Shown one piece after another: positions 18,843 through 29,085 of a stretch of 64,000 bases of DNA. The DNA is from Microbulbifer sp. MKSA007 (GTDB lineage Bacteria; Pseudomonadota; Gammaproteobacteria; Pseudomonadales; Cellvibrionaceae). The notes below the pieces were generated by a model that was not told where the DNA came from, made no database searches, and saw nothing but the letters and a program-made list of their open reading frames with translations. Numbering within the stretch: the stretch's first letter is position 1; every line of letters begins with the position of its first letter. The translations under genes were made by a program, and so were the position numbers. The stretch is taken from assembly GCA_032615215.1 (NCBI GenBank), contig CP128433.1:2625501-2689500 (forward strand). Direction: 5' to 3'.

Positions 18843-21800
18843 ATGACGGCTATGGAACTGATCGACGAATTACAAGGGCTTGGGGTGGAACTCTGGACCG
18901 AGTCTGAACAACTGCGCTTTCGCGCGGCCAAAGGCCTGCTGTCGGAGCAGCACAAGCAGAGGCTGCGGGAACACAAGTTACAAATTATCGAAATACTGAG
19001 CGCTGCTCAAACAGCCGCTGGCAACGACCAGGATCTGGGAGTGGTGGTTGAGGCCGATAGGGAAAATCGGCATGAACCATTCCCTTTAAGCGATGTGCAG
19101 ACCGCCTACCTGTTGGGTCGACAAAATGCATTTGGCTACGGCGGCGTTGCTTGTCACGGTTACCTGGAGCTGGAGTACCCGGGATTAAATCCAAAAGGTT
19201 TACAGGAAGCCTGGAACCAACTCATTGAACGTCACCCGATGTTGCGGGCGGTTATCGAGCAGGAGGGATACCAGCGGGTTCTCCCCCAAGTGCCGCACTA
19301 CGAAATGAAAAGCCAAGACCTTACCGGTTTGGACGAGGACGCCCTGGAGCTTGCCTTGGAATCGGTGAGAGATGAACTGGGCCACCGCAACTACCCCATT
19401 GGTGAGTGGCCCATGTTCGAGCTGCGCCATAGCCGCACAGATAAGGGCCATATAGTGCATTTCTCTATGGATGCACTGATCGCAGACTGGGCCAGTGCAG
19501 GAATTTTATTTAATGAGCTCGATCTCCTGCTGTCTCACCCCGGTACAGCCCTGCCGCCAATGGAAATTGATTTTCGTGATTACCTACTGGCCGAACGAAG
19601 TTTATTGGACAGCCAGGGCTACCAAAATGATCGTCGCTATTGGTTGGATCGCCTTGAGCAATTGCCGCCCGCACCTGAGTTACCGGTTTTGCCGCCTGCT
19701 GCAGAAGCGGAATCTGTACGTTTTAATCGCCACCACTACCGCCTGGACACCGCGCACTGGCAGACACTGAAGCAGCGAGCCAGTACTGCCGGCTTGACCG
19801 CGTCGGTTGCCGTGCTGGCTGCCTACGGAGCGGTATTGCAGCGGTGGAGCCGCCAGCCATGCTTTAGCCTGAATCTTACCTTATTGAATCGGCTGCCCTT
19901 ACACCCTCAGGTTAACCAGCTGATTGGTGATTTTACTTCGGTCAGTGTGTTGGCGATTGGTGATTCCAATGGAAAAACCTTTCGCGATTGGGCGGCAGGC
20001 ATTGGCGAACAGTTGTTCAGTGATATTGATCACCGCTTGTTCTCCGGTGTGGAAGTACTGCGGGAAATGTCCCGTGCGCGAGGACCCGAGGCCGCATTGA
20101 TGCCGGTGGTATTTACCAGTGCTATTGGCCTGGGAGATACAGAAAAACCCGCTAGCGGTAGAAAGTCCGGCAGAGGAATTACCCAGACACCGCAAGTCAC
20201 CCTGGATTGCCAGGTAAGGGATGATGCCGATGGCCTGGAAATTAACTGGGACGTGCGCCAGGGCGTTTTTCCATCGGGCCTGGTAGAGGATATGTTCGCG
20301 GCCTTTACCGGCTTGTTGAATGAGCTCGCCGCTGGCGGCGACGGGCAATGGCTTGGCAAATCTCCGGTTTCTTTACCCGAGTGGCAGCAACAGGAGAGGC
20401 ATCAGGTTAATCAAACCGATGGGCCTGTTCCTTCAGAGCTATTGCATCAGGGCGTATTTGCCCAGGCTGCGGCAACGCCAGAAGCTACCGCCATCATTGA
20501 TAGCAATGGCAGTGTAAGTTATGGCGACCTGGCAAAAAAAGCGGCGGGTATCGCCAAATCGCTGAGCAAAGAAGGTTTCCAGCTGGGCGGCCGCGTGGCC
20601 ATTGCAATGCCGAAAGGGCGGGAGCAAATAGCGGCGACCCTCGGTGTGCTCCTGGCTGGTGGTATCTATTTGCCACTGGACGCGGCACAACCGGAAATAC
20701 GGCTCAATAAACTGTTGCTCAGTGCAGAGGCGGAATACGTCCTGACACTCAGCGACCTCGCCAGCCAAATTAAGTGGCCATCAGAAGTGCAGGTGATCAG
20801 TGTAGATACCCTGGCACCTGAAACTGAGATTCCGGTAGCCAGTAATGGTGACCCCGAGCAGCTGGCTTATGTCATCTACACCTCCGGCTCTACCGGCGAA
20901 CCCAAGGGTGTGATGATTAATCATCGGGCCGCTTTAAATACGGTGCTGGATATTAATCGCCGCTTCGAAGTGGGCCCGGGCGATCGCATTTTGGGTTTGG
21001 CCCAACTCAGTTTTGATTTGTCGGTCTACGATATTTTTGGCCCCTTGGCAGTCGGTGCGATTTTGGTATTGCCCGATCCGGCCCGCGGTGCAGACCCTTC
21101 ACATTGGGCGGAGGTCATGGATGAGCACCGGGTGACATTGTGGAACTCCGTCCCCGCGCAGTTGCAAATGCTGGCCACCTATCTGGATACAGAACCTCGG
21201 CCGCTGTCTGAATGGCGATTGGCAATGCTATCGGGGGATTGGATTCCGGTTACTTTACCGGAACATATCAGGCGCCATGTGCCCGCACTCAATCTGATCG
21301 GCATGGGTGGGGCTACAGAAGCTGCAATCTGGTCCAACTACCACCGTATTGAGCGAGTCGATCCCGCCTGGAGCAGTATTCCCTATGGCGTGCCGCTGAC
21401 GAACCAGGGCTTCCGGGTGCTGGATAGCCAGTTGCGCGATGCCCCTGTGTGGGTAGCGGGTGAGCTGATGATTACTGGCCTGGGGTTAGCCGATGGTTAC
21501 CTCGGTGATGCGGCCCTCTCTGAACAGAAATTCTTCTCTCATCCGGTGGACGGTCAGCGCCTTTACCGCACCGGCGATTTGGGCCGTTATTTGCCCGGTG
21601 GTGAACTCGAATTCCTGGGTCGTGAAGACGGACAGGTAAAAATTCGTGGACACCGTATCGAACTGGGAGAAGTGGAGTCTGCATTATTGGCCCACCCCGC
21701 AGTATCAACAGCAGCGGCGGTGATTGAGAGGAAAGAGGGCGATTCGGGAGCGGACTTAAATCTGTTGGGCTTTGTAGAAAGTCGTCGCATGGATGATGCC

Positions 21801-24428
21801 GAGCCGGCGGTTATCGATCCCGAGCTGGTAAATTCGGTGCGTCATTTTGCGCACTACCAGGCCGGTGAGCCGGAAGCTGTCAGTGTCGGCGATTATGTGC
21901 AGGTGCTTGAACAAGCGGCCCTGTTGTCGATGCTTCACGGCTTGATGGGCCTGGGAGCATTTACAGATTGCGAGCAGGGATACAGTGCAGAAGAAATTCT
22001 TTCGCTAGCGGAAGTCCACGAAAAGCATCACTGGCTGGTGCGTCGTTGGTTGGACCTTCTCGTTAATGCAAAGCTGCTCGGCTTATCCGCGATCAGCGCC
22101 GGCGCTGAGGAAAAATATACTCGTACCCAGGCAGTCGACATCTCTGCTGTTGATGAAGCGTGGAAGCGCGTTGAACAGGGAATTGAAAGCGGTTTTTGTA
22201 ATCGGGAATTCCTGCAATATCACCGGGATCATGTCGAATTATTACCCCAGTTACTAGCGAATCAACAAAACCCGTTTGAATTGTTGTTCCCCCAGGGCGA
22301 CCAGCAGGTGGCTTTGTCCCTTTATCGGGACGATCTTATTGCCCGCTTTAACAATGCCGCCGTAGCCGCATTGATTAACCGCATTGCCGCCCAGAGCGAT
22401 AGAGGGTTAACGGTTCTTGAGTTGGGCGCTGGCACAGGGGCTACCAGTGCGTCGGTTATTCCCATGTTGGATGGATATGACGTTGACTATCTATTTACCG
22501 ACATGACTGCATTTTTCCTGACTGAGGCTCGCCGTCAATTTAAAGAGTGGCCTTGGGTGCGCTTCGGGTTAATGGACCTCAATACAGACTATCGCGCCCA
22601 GGGTTTGGCGCCCAATAGTGCAGATGTCATTTTATGTGCCGGGATGCTCAACAGTACCCGAGATCCAGAGGCGGCTATTGCCAGTGCTGTCGAATTGCTG
22701 GCGCCCGGAGGCTGGTTAATCCTGACTGAGCCAACGGTGGATCACGCCCATATCCTGCTCACCCAGGGTTTTATGATGGACCCGGCTGGTGATGATCGCG
22801 CTTGTGGGGCGACCAAGTTCTTTTCTATCGAAAAATGGCAATCGCTGCTAAAAGCCCATGGTGCTGGCCAAGTGCTCTGCCTGCCGGAAGATGAGCATCC
22901 TTTGTCTGCTTTTGGTATGAACTTATTGGCCGCGCAGATGAAAACTGATCGGCAATATTTAAGTGCCGGGAAATTGCGGGACTTCTTAGCGAATAGATTG
23001 CCCGCGCATATGGTGCCTGCCCATTTACAAGTTCTCGACCAGCTCCCACTCACCGCTAATGGCAAAGTCGATCGCAAAATGCTCGCCGGTTGGCGCCCTG
23101 CGACTGGCGATGCACAAGAGGCAGCGCACTCAGAGCAGATGGACCCTCTGGAAACGGCTCTGTGCAAGCTTTGGGCTAATGCACTGGGCCTCGATAATGT
23201 GGGCCGACAGGACAGCTTTTTCGATCTCGGTGGTGACTCGCTGATTATGGCGCGGGTTGCAGGGCGCTTGTTGGAAGAGATTCCCGAGGCAAAATCGTTC
23301 ACCTACGACGCCTTGTTGCGCCACATGCTCAATGGACCAACGGTTGCTGCATTGGCCAGAGCACTGAGAGTTGAGCCGGGTGCTGTTGCCGAGGAACAGG
23401 CAGACACGGATAGCGAAAACCTGGTTGCAACTACCCGCGAGGGCAGCAACTCCTTGATGGTGCCTTTCAGCCATAAAAGCGAGGGTAAAGGGGCATCCAA
23501 AGAAGAGGCGCCGGTACGGATTATGTTCCATGCGGCCCTGGGTACCCTGGATTATTTCCAGCACCTGGGCAAAGCGCTTGCGGCCCAGGATCTGGGCCCG
23601 GTCATTGGAATTGCCGTCGCCAATACAGAAACGTATCTGTCCATTGATGCCAAAGAGTTAATCGAGCGCACCGCCGATGATTACGCACAAAGAATCATCG
23701 ACGAGGGCTACCAGCGCTGCCAGTTAATTGGTTACTGCCTGGGCGGCCTGCTGGCGACGGAAGTTTCGCGCAGACTGCTGGAGCGCGGTGTCGATGTGAT
23801 TGACCTAAGCCTGATCGACAGTATCCCAATGTTTGTGGATACCGATGAAGAGCTGGCTTTCGAAGCGATTTTTGCCCCCAACCTAAATCTCGACCCGGTA
23901 AAAGCGGTATTTGGTGAGCATATCGAGAGCGAGGATATTTCCCGCGCGATCGAGACCTTAATGCAGAAACACAGCGGTCGTGTTCCTGCCGGTGCAATGG
24001 CAGAACTCGACGGTGATGCCGGGCTTAAAGCGGTAGCGGAAGCCGTGCGGCAACGCTCTCAACTCACCCAGGAACAGCGCCTGGCCGATTATACCGAGTT
24101 GGCCTCTGCCCAGGCGGGTGTGCCGGTTGAAGCCGCGATGATACCGGGGCTTTTCCGGGTGTGCCGACACAGTATGCGCGCTGCCTGTTTTGATCTGCCT
24201 CCCTATATTGGCGATATGACCTACTTGCGCTGCCAGGAAGAGCAATCCTTCGGTGTCACTGCCGGCGTAGGGCATATGGCTGCGCCTTATTGGCAGGATG
24301 TTTGTCTGGGTGATTTTGAATTAATCGATGTACCGGGCAATCACTTCAGCGTGATGGAGCCGCCGCAGGTTGCCACTGTCGTTGAGCATTTGGCAAAACC
24401 ATTACAGCGCGGTAAAGCGGGCGAATAG
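18843..24428 (+). CDS. NRPS: docking-Cy-A(Cys)[stuffed MT/E]-PCP-TE
   Basis: 1861 aa. Residues 1-55 (MELIDELQGLGVELW ... GLLSEQHKQRL) are a TubC-type N-terminal docking domain. A Cy domain (DALIADWAS ~210) and an A domain (SGSTGEPKG ~680; pocket D-L-Y-N-M-S-M-I-W, cysteine type) follow. The A domain is interrupted after GQVKIRGHRIELGE by ~370 residues holding a SAM-fold domain (LELGAGTGAT ~1193; GGWLILTEP), and resumes before LPLTANGKVDRK. Then come a PCP (LGGDSLIMAR ~1462) and a terminal thioesterase with GYCLGG (~1629) and PGNHFSV. The layout is that of PchF, where the stuffed domain N-methylates; in PchE the analogous domain epimerises, so the role here is open. The TE elbow has Cys instead of Ser. 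It should add a third cysteine-derived ring and release the product. Confidence 0.9.
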   Translation: MTAMELIDELQGLGVELWTESEQLRFRAAKGLLSEQHKQRLREHKLQIIEILSAAQTAAGNDQDLGVVVEADRENRHEPFPLSDVQTAYLLGRQNAFGYGGVACHGYLELEYPGLNPKGLQEAWNQLIERHPMLRAVIEQEGYQRVLPQVPHYEMKSQDLTGLDEDALELALESVRDELGHRNYPIGEWPMFELRHSRTDKGHIVHFSMDALIADWASAGILFNELDLLLSHPGTALPPMEIDFRDYLLAERSLLDSQGYQNDRRYWLDRLEQLPPAPELPVLPPAAEAESVRFNRHHYRLDTAHWQTLKQRASTAGLTASVAVLAAYGAVLQRWSRQPCFSLNLTLLNRLPLHPQVNQLIGDFTSVSVLAIGDSNGKTFRDWAAGIGEQLFSDIDHRLFSGVEVLREMSRARGPEAALMPVVFTSAIGLGDTEKPASGRKSGRGITQTPQVTLDCQVRDDADGLEINWDVRQGVFPSGLVEDMFAAFTGLLNELAAGGDGQWLGKSPVSLPEWQQQERHQVNQTDGPVPSELLHQGVFAQAAATPEATAIIDSNGSVSYGDLAKKAAGIAKSLSKEGFQLGGRVAIAMPKGREQIAATLGVLLAGGIYLPLDAAQPEIRLNKLLLSAEAEYVLTLSDLASQIKWPSEVQVISVDTLAPETEIPVASNGDPEQLAYVIYTSGSTGEPKGVMINHRAALNTVLDINRRFEVGPGDRILGLAQLSFDLSVYDIFGPLAVGAILVLPDPARGADPSHWAEVMDEHRVTLWNSVPAQLQMLATYLDTEPRPLSEWRLAMLSGDWIPVTLPEHIRRHVPALNLIGMGGATEAAIWSNYHRIERVDPAWSSIPYGVPLTNQGFRVLDSQLRDAPVWVAGELMITGLGLADGYLGDAALSEQKFFSHPVDGQRLYRTGDLGRYLPGGELEFLGREDGQVKIRGHRIELGEVESALLAHPAVSTAAAVIERKEGDSGADLNLLGFVESRRMDDAEPAVIDPELVNSVRHFAHYQAGEPEAVSVGDYVQVLEQAALLSMLHGLMGLGAFTDCEQGYSAEEILSLAEVHEKHHWLVRRWLDLLVNAKLLGLSAISAGAEEKYTRTQAVDISAVDEAWKRVEQGIESGFCNREFLQYHRDHVELLPQLLANQQNPFELLFPQGDQQVALSLYRDDLIARFNNAAVAALINRIAAQSDRGLTVLELGAGTGATSASVIPMLDGYDVDYLFTDMTAFFLTEARRQFKEWPWVRFGLMDLNTDYRAQGLAPNSADVILCAGMLNSTRDPEAAIASAVELLAPGGWLILTEPTVDHAHILLTQGFMMDPAGDDRACGATKFFSIEKWQSLLKAHGAGQVLCLPEDEHPLSAFGMNLLAAQMKTDRQYLSAGKLRDFLANRLPAHMVPAHLQVLDQLPLTANGKVDRKMLAGWRPATGDAQEAAHSEQMDPLETALCKLWANALGLDNVGRQDSFFDLGGDSLIMARVAGRLLEEIPEAKSFTYDALLRHMLNGPTVAALARALRVEPGAVAEEQADTDSENLVATTREGSNSLMVPFSHKSEGKGASKEEAPVRIMFHAALGTLDYFQHLGKALAAQDLGPVIGIAVANTETYLSIDAKELIERTADDYAQRIIDEGYQRCQLIGYCLGGLLATEVSRRLLERGVDVIDLSLIDSIPMFVDTDEELAFEAIFAPNLNLDPVKAVFGEHIESEDISRAIETLMQKHSGRVPAGAMAELDGDAGLKAVAEAVRQRSQLTQEQRLADYTELASAQAGVPVEAAMIPGLFRVCRHSMRAACFDLPPYIGDMTYLRCQEEQSFGVTAGVGHMAAPYWQDVCLGDFELIDVPGNHFSVMEPPQVATVVEHLAKPLQRGKAGE

Positions 24429-26237
24429 ATGGCTGAGCACATTTTGCCAAATTCTAACTTGCGAAAGCACAACCTACGGGAACTGATGCGTCCATTTCGT
24501 AGCCTCGTGTGGCTGGGGGTGGTGCTCGGTGCCTGTGGTGCGCTCACTTCACTGATTCCTTTTATCGGTATCGTTGAGCTGGCTCGCCTGTTCCTAGCGC
24601 CCGATATCAGTGATATCGCCGAGGCGATTATTCCCGTTGTATTCGCGATAGTTGCTGGGCTGGCGATGGGTTGGATCTGCACCGTGATCGGTTTGTGGTT
24701 AACTCATATTGCCGACCAGCGTATGCAGGCGGAACTGCGACGGGCCCTGGTGCGGAAATTGGGGCAGGTGCCTCTGGGTTGGTACAGCGAGCACACTTCC
24801 GGTGCGGTCCGCAAGGCCGTGCAAGATGATCTCGATGATCTCCACCATATGGTTGCGCATCATCAGGTGGAGTTGGCCGCTGCGTTTGCACTGCCGCTGG
24901 CGGGCTTGGGCTACTTATTCTGGCTCGACTGGCGCTTGGCCCTGTTAGCGGTAGTTACCCTGCCAATTTACCTCGTGTCCTACGCCTGGATGATGCGTGG
25001 TTTCGGGGAAAAAATGCAGCAGCTGGATAAGGACTTTGGCCGGGTCAGTGCTGCGATTGTTGAATTTGTCCACGGCATTGCGGTGGTCAAGGTTTTCTCG
25101 CAAACCGGTCGCGCCCACAGGAATTATCAACAGGCCGTCGAGGATTTCAGTCGCCGTTATACAAGCTGGGTTGCACCGCTTGTGCGTCTGGAGGCAGTCA
25201 CCTCTCTGGCCCTGTCGGTGCCGGTCATTATGTTGGTGAGTCTGGCCGGAGGCGCTTGGCTGGTGGTGAATACAGGCATTCAGCCGATTGATGTTCTCGC
25301 AACAACGCTGATCGCTGTGATGATTCCCCAGACGATTCTCACCTTGAGTCAGGGGCTGACCGCCCAGCAAAAAGCCAAAACTGCCGCAGGCAGGATCGAT
25401 CAATTGTTGGAGGTTGAGCCTCTGGCTGTTACCTCTGAACCCAAAGAGCCCAAAGATGCAGGGCTGCTCTTTAAGCAGGTCAGCTTTGTCTATACCCAGG
25501 ATCGGCCGGTATTAAGCGATATTACTTTGCGCTGTCACCCCGGCTCGATCACAGCTTTGGTGGGGAGCTCCGGTGCCGGGAAATCCACCTTGGCCAAACT
25601 AGTTCCCCGTTTTTATGACGTGGCCCAAGGTGCTGTGCTTCTGGGAGACGTCGATGTCCGTGATATAGATCCGGACAATTTATATCGACATGTTGGCTTT
25701 GTACTTCAAGAGACTCAGCTATTGGCTGGCACTGTGGCAGATAACCTGCGCCTTGGGCGCCCGGATGCCAGTGACCAGGAGTTGGTAGATGCAGCGCGCA
25801 GTGCCTGCATCCATGAAAAAATTTTAAGTTTCCCCCAAGGTTACCAGGCGGTTATTGGCAAGGATGCCTTTTTTTCTGGTGGAGAAGCGCAGCGTTTAAG
25901 TATCGCGCGAACGCTTTTAGCAGATGCCCCTGTGTTGATTTTGGATGAGGCCACAGCTCACGCCGATCCGGAATCCGAAGCCCAAATTCAGCAGGCATTG
26001 TCCTGCCTGGTGCGCAATCGCACAGTACTGGTGATTGCCCATAAGCTGCACACCATCACCGAAGTCGATCAGATTGCGGTCCTGGACGGCGGCCGCTTGG
26101 TTGAATGCGGAAGTCACCGACAACTGTTGGCTGAGAGCAAGCACTACGCGGAACTATGGCGTTTGTACAACAGTGCCGAACAGAGTGAAAAAGCAATGAG
26201 TGGTGAGGCTCAGGTTATTAGCGGGGTCTCATCATGA
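24429..26237 (+). CDS. ABC transporter half (permease-ATPase), PchH/YbtP-like
   Basis: 602 aa. An N-terminal type-I exporter membrane domain with about six spans (residues ~20-310; spans such as LGVVLGACGALTSLIPFIG and VVFAIVAGLAMGWIC) precedes a nucleotide-binding domain with Walker A GSSGAGKST, Q-loop VLQETQLL, signature FSGGEAQRLSIARTLL and Walker B VLILDEATAH. It starts immediately after the NRPS stop and overlaps the next half transporter by ATGA. In pyochelin and yersiniabactin loci this pair (PchH/PchI, YbtP/YbtQ) has exporter architecture, but YbtPQ is known to import the ferric siderophore across the inner membrane. The same inward role is likely here. Confidence 0.88.
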   Translation: MAEHILPNSNLRKHNLRELMRPFRSLVWLGVVLGACGALTSLIPFIGIVELARLFLAPDISDIAEAIIPVVFAIVAGLAMGWICTVIGLWLTHIADQRMQAELRRALVRKLGQVPLGWYSEHTSGAVRKAVQDDLDDLHHMVAHHQVELAAAFALPLAGLGYLFWLDWRLALLAVVTLPIYLVSYAWMMRGFGEKMQQLDKDFGRVSAAIVEFVHGIAVVKVFSQTGRAHRNYQQAVEDFSRRYTSWVAPLVRLEAVTSLALSVPVIMLVSLAGGAWLVVNTGIQPIDVLATTLIAVMIPQTILTLSQGLTAQQKAKTAAGRIDQLLEVEPLAVTSEPKEPKDAGLLFKQVSFVYTQDRPVLSDITLRCHPGSITALVGSSGAGKSTLAKLVPRFYDVAQGAVLLGDVDVRDIDPDNLYRHVGFVLQETQLLAGTVADNLRLGRPDASDQELVDAARSACIHEKILSFPQGYQAVIGKDAFFSGGEAQRLSIARTLLADAPVLILDEATAHADPESEAQIQQALSCLVRNRTVLVIAHKLHTITEVDQIAVLDGGRLVECGSHRQLLAESKHYAELWRLYNSAEQSEKAMSGEAQVISGVSS

Positions 26238-27988
26238 TTCGCAGTTTGCTCGCCATTCTCGGACCCGCGCATCGCCGTGAAGTTGGCATTTACGCGGTAT
26301 GGCTTCTCGCCTATGGGGTTTTGCAGGGAATCGCGGTGACACTTCTGGTGCCCCTGCTCAGCTCACTGTTGGCCTCTGAGATGGAGGCGGTTGGGTACTG
26401 GTTGCTTTCCCTGTTATCGGTAGTTGTGATTGCTTGTATTGCTCGTTACCAGCAAACCGTAAAAGGGGCTGCACTGGCCATCCTGGTATTGAAAACCCTG
26501 CACAATCGTTTGGGTGAACACCTCTCTCAACTTCCCCTCGGTTGGTTCAGTGCAGAAAAAGTCGGTCGTTTGTCCCGCAGTGCAACCGGGGGCACCTTGA
26601 TGGTGACTAACGTTTTTGCCCACCTGTTGCCCCCCACTGTCAGCGGTGTTGTCACTCCGCTGACAGTGGGGGTGGCAATGTTGTGGTTTGACTGGCGACT
26701 GGGGCTGACCGCTTTGTTGTTTGTGCCCTTGATTTATATTGGCCATCGCTGGTCCGCCCAGTGGATAGGCGCCATGGAAACGGAAGTGGATGCTGCCGGT
26801 GCTCGCGCCAGTAGCCGGGTGGTGGAGTTTGCCCGCAACCAAGCGGTACTCAGGTCTTTTGGCAAAAATGTCAGCGGTTATCTCCCACTGGAAGAGGCGA
26901 TTGCCGGGCAAAGCGGAGCGGCGGGTTCCATGTTGCGGCAGACCTTCCCCCGCTTGTTTGCCGGTGGATTTATGGTGCAACTCGCCTTTGCCGCAGTGAT
27001 TGCCGTGGGTGTTTGGCTCACGCTCAATCAACAACTTCCCCCTATTGAATTGGTGGCTTTGCTAGCTTTGGCGGCCAGATTTACCGGTCCTCTGGCGGAA
27101 CTCGCCGGGCGCAGTGGTCTGCTGCGCATGGCCGGTAATGATTTGCACAGACTGGCCGCTATCTTTTTTGAGCAGTCGCTACCTGAGCCATCCAGATCTC
27201 AGCCTTTTACCGAGCAGGGTGGGTTGGTTGAATTTTCAAATGTGAATTTTAGCTACGAGTTGGGGCAACCGGTATTGAAGGATCTTTCCTTTAGGGTTTC
27301 TCCGGGTACCACTACAGCGATAGTCGGTGCATCAGGCTCGGGTAAAACCACCATCACTCGTTTGTTGTTGCGTTTTTTTGATACCGACCAGGGCCAGGTA
27401 AAAGTGGGCGGGGTGGATGTGCGGCAACTGCGCACAGAAGACCTGATGCGGCAGATCTCTATCGTTATGCAGGATGTGTATCTGTTCAGCGACACCCTGG
27501 AAGCGAATATTCGATTGAGTCACCCCGAAGCCAGTCAGGAAGCCCTGGAACGTGTGGCGAAACTGGCTGGAGTAGACGAGATTATTGAGCGCTTGCCCCA
27601 GGGATGGCAGACGCAGGTAGGTGAGGGGGGCGCTGCACTTTCTGGTGGCGAACGCCAGCGGGTTTCTATCGCCCGTGCCCTATTAAAAGCTGCACCTATT
27701 GTTGTGCTGGATGAAGCAACAGCAGCACTCGATCCGCGCAATGAAAAGTACCTGAACAGTTCCCTGCAGCAATTAAAACAAGGGTCCACTGTCATTGTGA
27801 TCGCCCATCAATTATCCACCGTTATGAACGCGGATCAAATAATCGTACTTGAAGAAGGTGCGGTGGCTGAAGTTGGCAATCACCGCAAGTTGTTATCACA
27901 GCAGGGTCTGTATGCACATTTTTGGCAACAGCGCAGTCAAGCTACTGGCTGGCGTTTGGTTGAGTCCGATATGGAGGTAAGCCTATGA
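26234..27988 (+). CDS. ABC transporter half (permease-ATPase), PchI/YbtQ-like
   Basis: 584 aa with the same architecture as its upstream neighbour: membrane domain with ~6 spans (to ~residue 300), then Walker A GASGSGKTT, Q-loop VMQDVYLFSD, signature LSGGERQRVSIARALL, Walker B IVVLDEATAALD and H-loop IAHQLS. The paralogous pair probably forms a heterodimer. An internal palindrome at 26628-26670 (CACTGTCAGCGG and CCGCTGACAGTG) is coding sequence and probably incidental. It overlaps the saccharopine-dehydrogenase-like gene by ATGA, within the long siderophore operon. Confidence 0.88.
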   Translation: MIRSLLAILGPAHRREVGIYAVWLLAYGVLQGIAVTLLVPLLSSLLASEMEAVGYWLLSLLSVVVIACIARYQQTVKGAALAILVLKTLHNRLGEHLSQLPLGWFSAEKVGRLSRSATGGTLMVTNVFAHLLPPTVSGVVTPLTVGVAMLWFDWRLGLTALLFVPLIYIGHRWSAQWIGAMETEVDAAGARASSRVVEFARNQAVLRSFGKNVSGYLPLEEAIAGQSGAAGSMLRQTFPRLFAGGFMVQLAFAAVIAVGVWLTLNQQLPPIELVALLALAARFTGPLAELAGRSGLLRMAGNDLHRLAAIFFEQSLPEPSRSQPFTEQGGLVEFSNVNFSYELGQPVLKDLSFRVSPGTTTAIVGASGSGKTTITRLLLRFFDTDQGQVKVGGVDVRQLRTEDLMRQISIVMQDVYLFSDTLEANIRLSHPEASQEALERVAKLAGVDEIIERLPQGWQTQVGEGGAALSGGERQRVSIARALLKAAPIVVLDEATAALDPRNEKYLNSSLQQLKQGSTVIVIAHQLSTVMNADQIIVLEEGAVAEVGNHRKLLSQQGLYAHFWQQRSQATGWRLVESDMEVSL

Positions 27989-29085
27989 CAATTGCGATTT
28001 TAGGTGGTTATGGCGATGTGGGTGCAGCGGTTACCGGTTATTTACAGTCCCTCGAGTTGGGTGCTATGCGTATCGGTGGTCGCAACGCACATAAACAGCC
28101 GCTATCCAGTGATTCGGTAATTTCTTATCAGACGGTGGACTACCTGGATGCAGCCTCACTGGATCAGTTTGTATCTGGCTGCGAGGTTCTGATCAATTGT
28201 GCAGGACCTTCACATTTAATTGGCGACAGGGTTGCCAAAGTTGCGGCACAAGTGGGAGCAGCCTATATCGATGTTGCTGGCGATGAAGCCCTCTATGAGC
28301 AACTCGATGGATCCTATTACCAGAGCCATGGTCTGACCGCAGTTTTATCAGCCGGCTTACAGCCGGGGCTCAGTAGTCTGCTACCACGCTGGCTGGCAGA
28401 GCAGGAGTTTTCACAGGTAGAGAGCCTGATCAGCTATTTCGGCTTGCGCGATCGATTTACCGATGTCGCCGCCGATGATTATTTGCAAGGTGCCAATGAA
28501 CAGCACAGTAAACCCTTGGCAGCCTGGCGCAATGGACGCCGGGTGAGTGGAATATTGAAACGCCGTTCCGATGTCGAGCTGCCCTTTTTTCCTGAATCTA
28601 CCACTGTGCTTCCGTATTTAAATAGCGAGGGCGAGCGCCTAGCTCAGGATTTATCCCTCTCTGATGGTGATTGGTATAACGCGGTTAGCGGCTCTTATAT
28701 TTTATCCGCCTTTAATACTACCCATGGTTTTAGCCGCGACGAAGCGCGGGCAGCACTGTGTCGGGCCAGTGCGCTGGATCTGGCGGGGCGCGATCCTTAT
28801 GTGCTGATGCTTTTGCAACTTACCGGTAAATACAACGAGCAAGAGCGCACTCGCACAGCCGCGTTGCGGGGCACTGGCAATGCAGATCTAACAGCAGCGG
28901 TAGCCGCAGTCACCACTATGGCTGTACTTCGCGATGAAATCCCACCGGGTTGTCATTACTGCGCCCAAGTATTGCCGCCGGCATTGGCGATGGAACGCAT
29001 GTCGAAGATTGGGGCATTGAGTTTTTTAACCACCCTGGAAACAAGTATTGAAGATATGGTGTGCCTTGAGGAGGGAGCCATTTGA
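27985..29085 (+). CDS. Saccharopine-dehydrogenase-like NAD(P) oxidoreductase
   Basis: 366 aa. The N-terminal Rossmann motif AILGGYGDVGAAV, then INCAGPSHLIGDRVA and YIDVAGDEALYEQL, followed by SAGLQPGLSSLLPRWL, place it in the saccharopine dehydrogenase/trans-acting reductase family. Such proteins occur in thiazoline siderophore clusters; the enantio-pyochelin reductase PchK is, as I recall, of this general type. It may reduce one thiazoline to a thiazolidine. The locus also encodes a PchG/Irp3-type imine reductase, so two unrelated reductases could act on different rings. ATGA overlap upstream and a 4-nt overlap with the downstream TTG start imply tight co-translation. Confidence 0.72.
   Translation: MTIAILGGYGDVGAAVTGYLQSLELGAMRIGGRNAHKQPLSSDSVISYQTVDYLDAASLDQFVSGCEVLINCAGPSHLIGDRVAKVAAQVGAAYIDVAGDEALYEQLDGSYYQSHGLTAVLSAGLQPGLSSLLPRWLAEQEFSQVESLISYFGLRDRFTDVAADDYLQGANEQHSKPLAAWRNGRRVSGILKRRSDVELPFFPESTTVLPYLNSEGERLAQDLSLSDGDWYNAVSGSYILSAFNTTHGFSRDEARAALCRASALDLAGRDPYVLMLLQLTGKYNEQERTRTAALRGTGNADLTAAVAAVTTMAVLRDEIPPGCHYCAQVLPPALAMERMSKIGALSFLTTLETSIEDMVCLEEGAI

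Noticed and set aside
12144..24428. Yersiniabactin or piscibactin-type pathway
   Set aside because: No ketosynthase or acyltransferase domain is present in any gene of the locus, so the hybrid PKS route is excluded within this window.
26628..26670. Palindrome within the second half-transporter gene
   Set aside because: Perfect 12-bp arms but entirely within conserved coding sequence in the middle of an operon; likely incidental.
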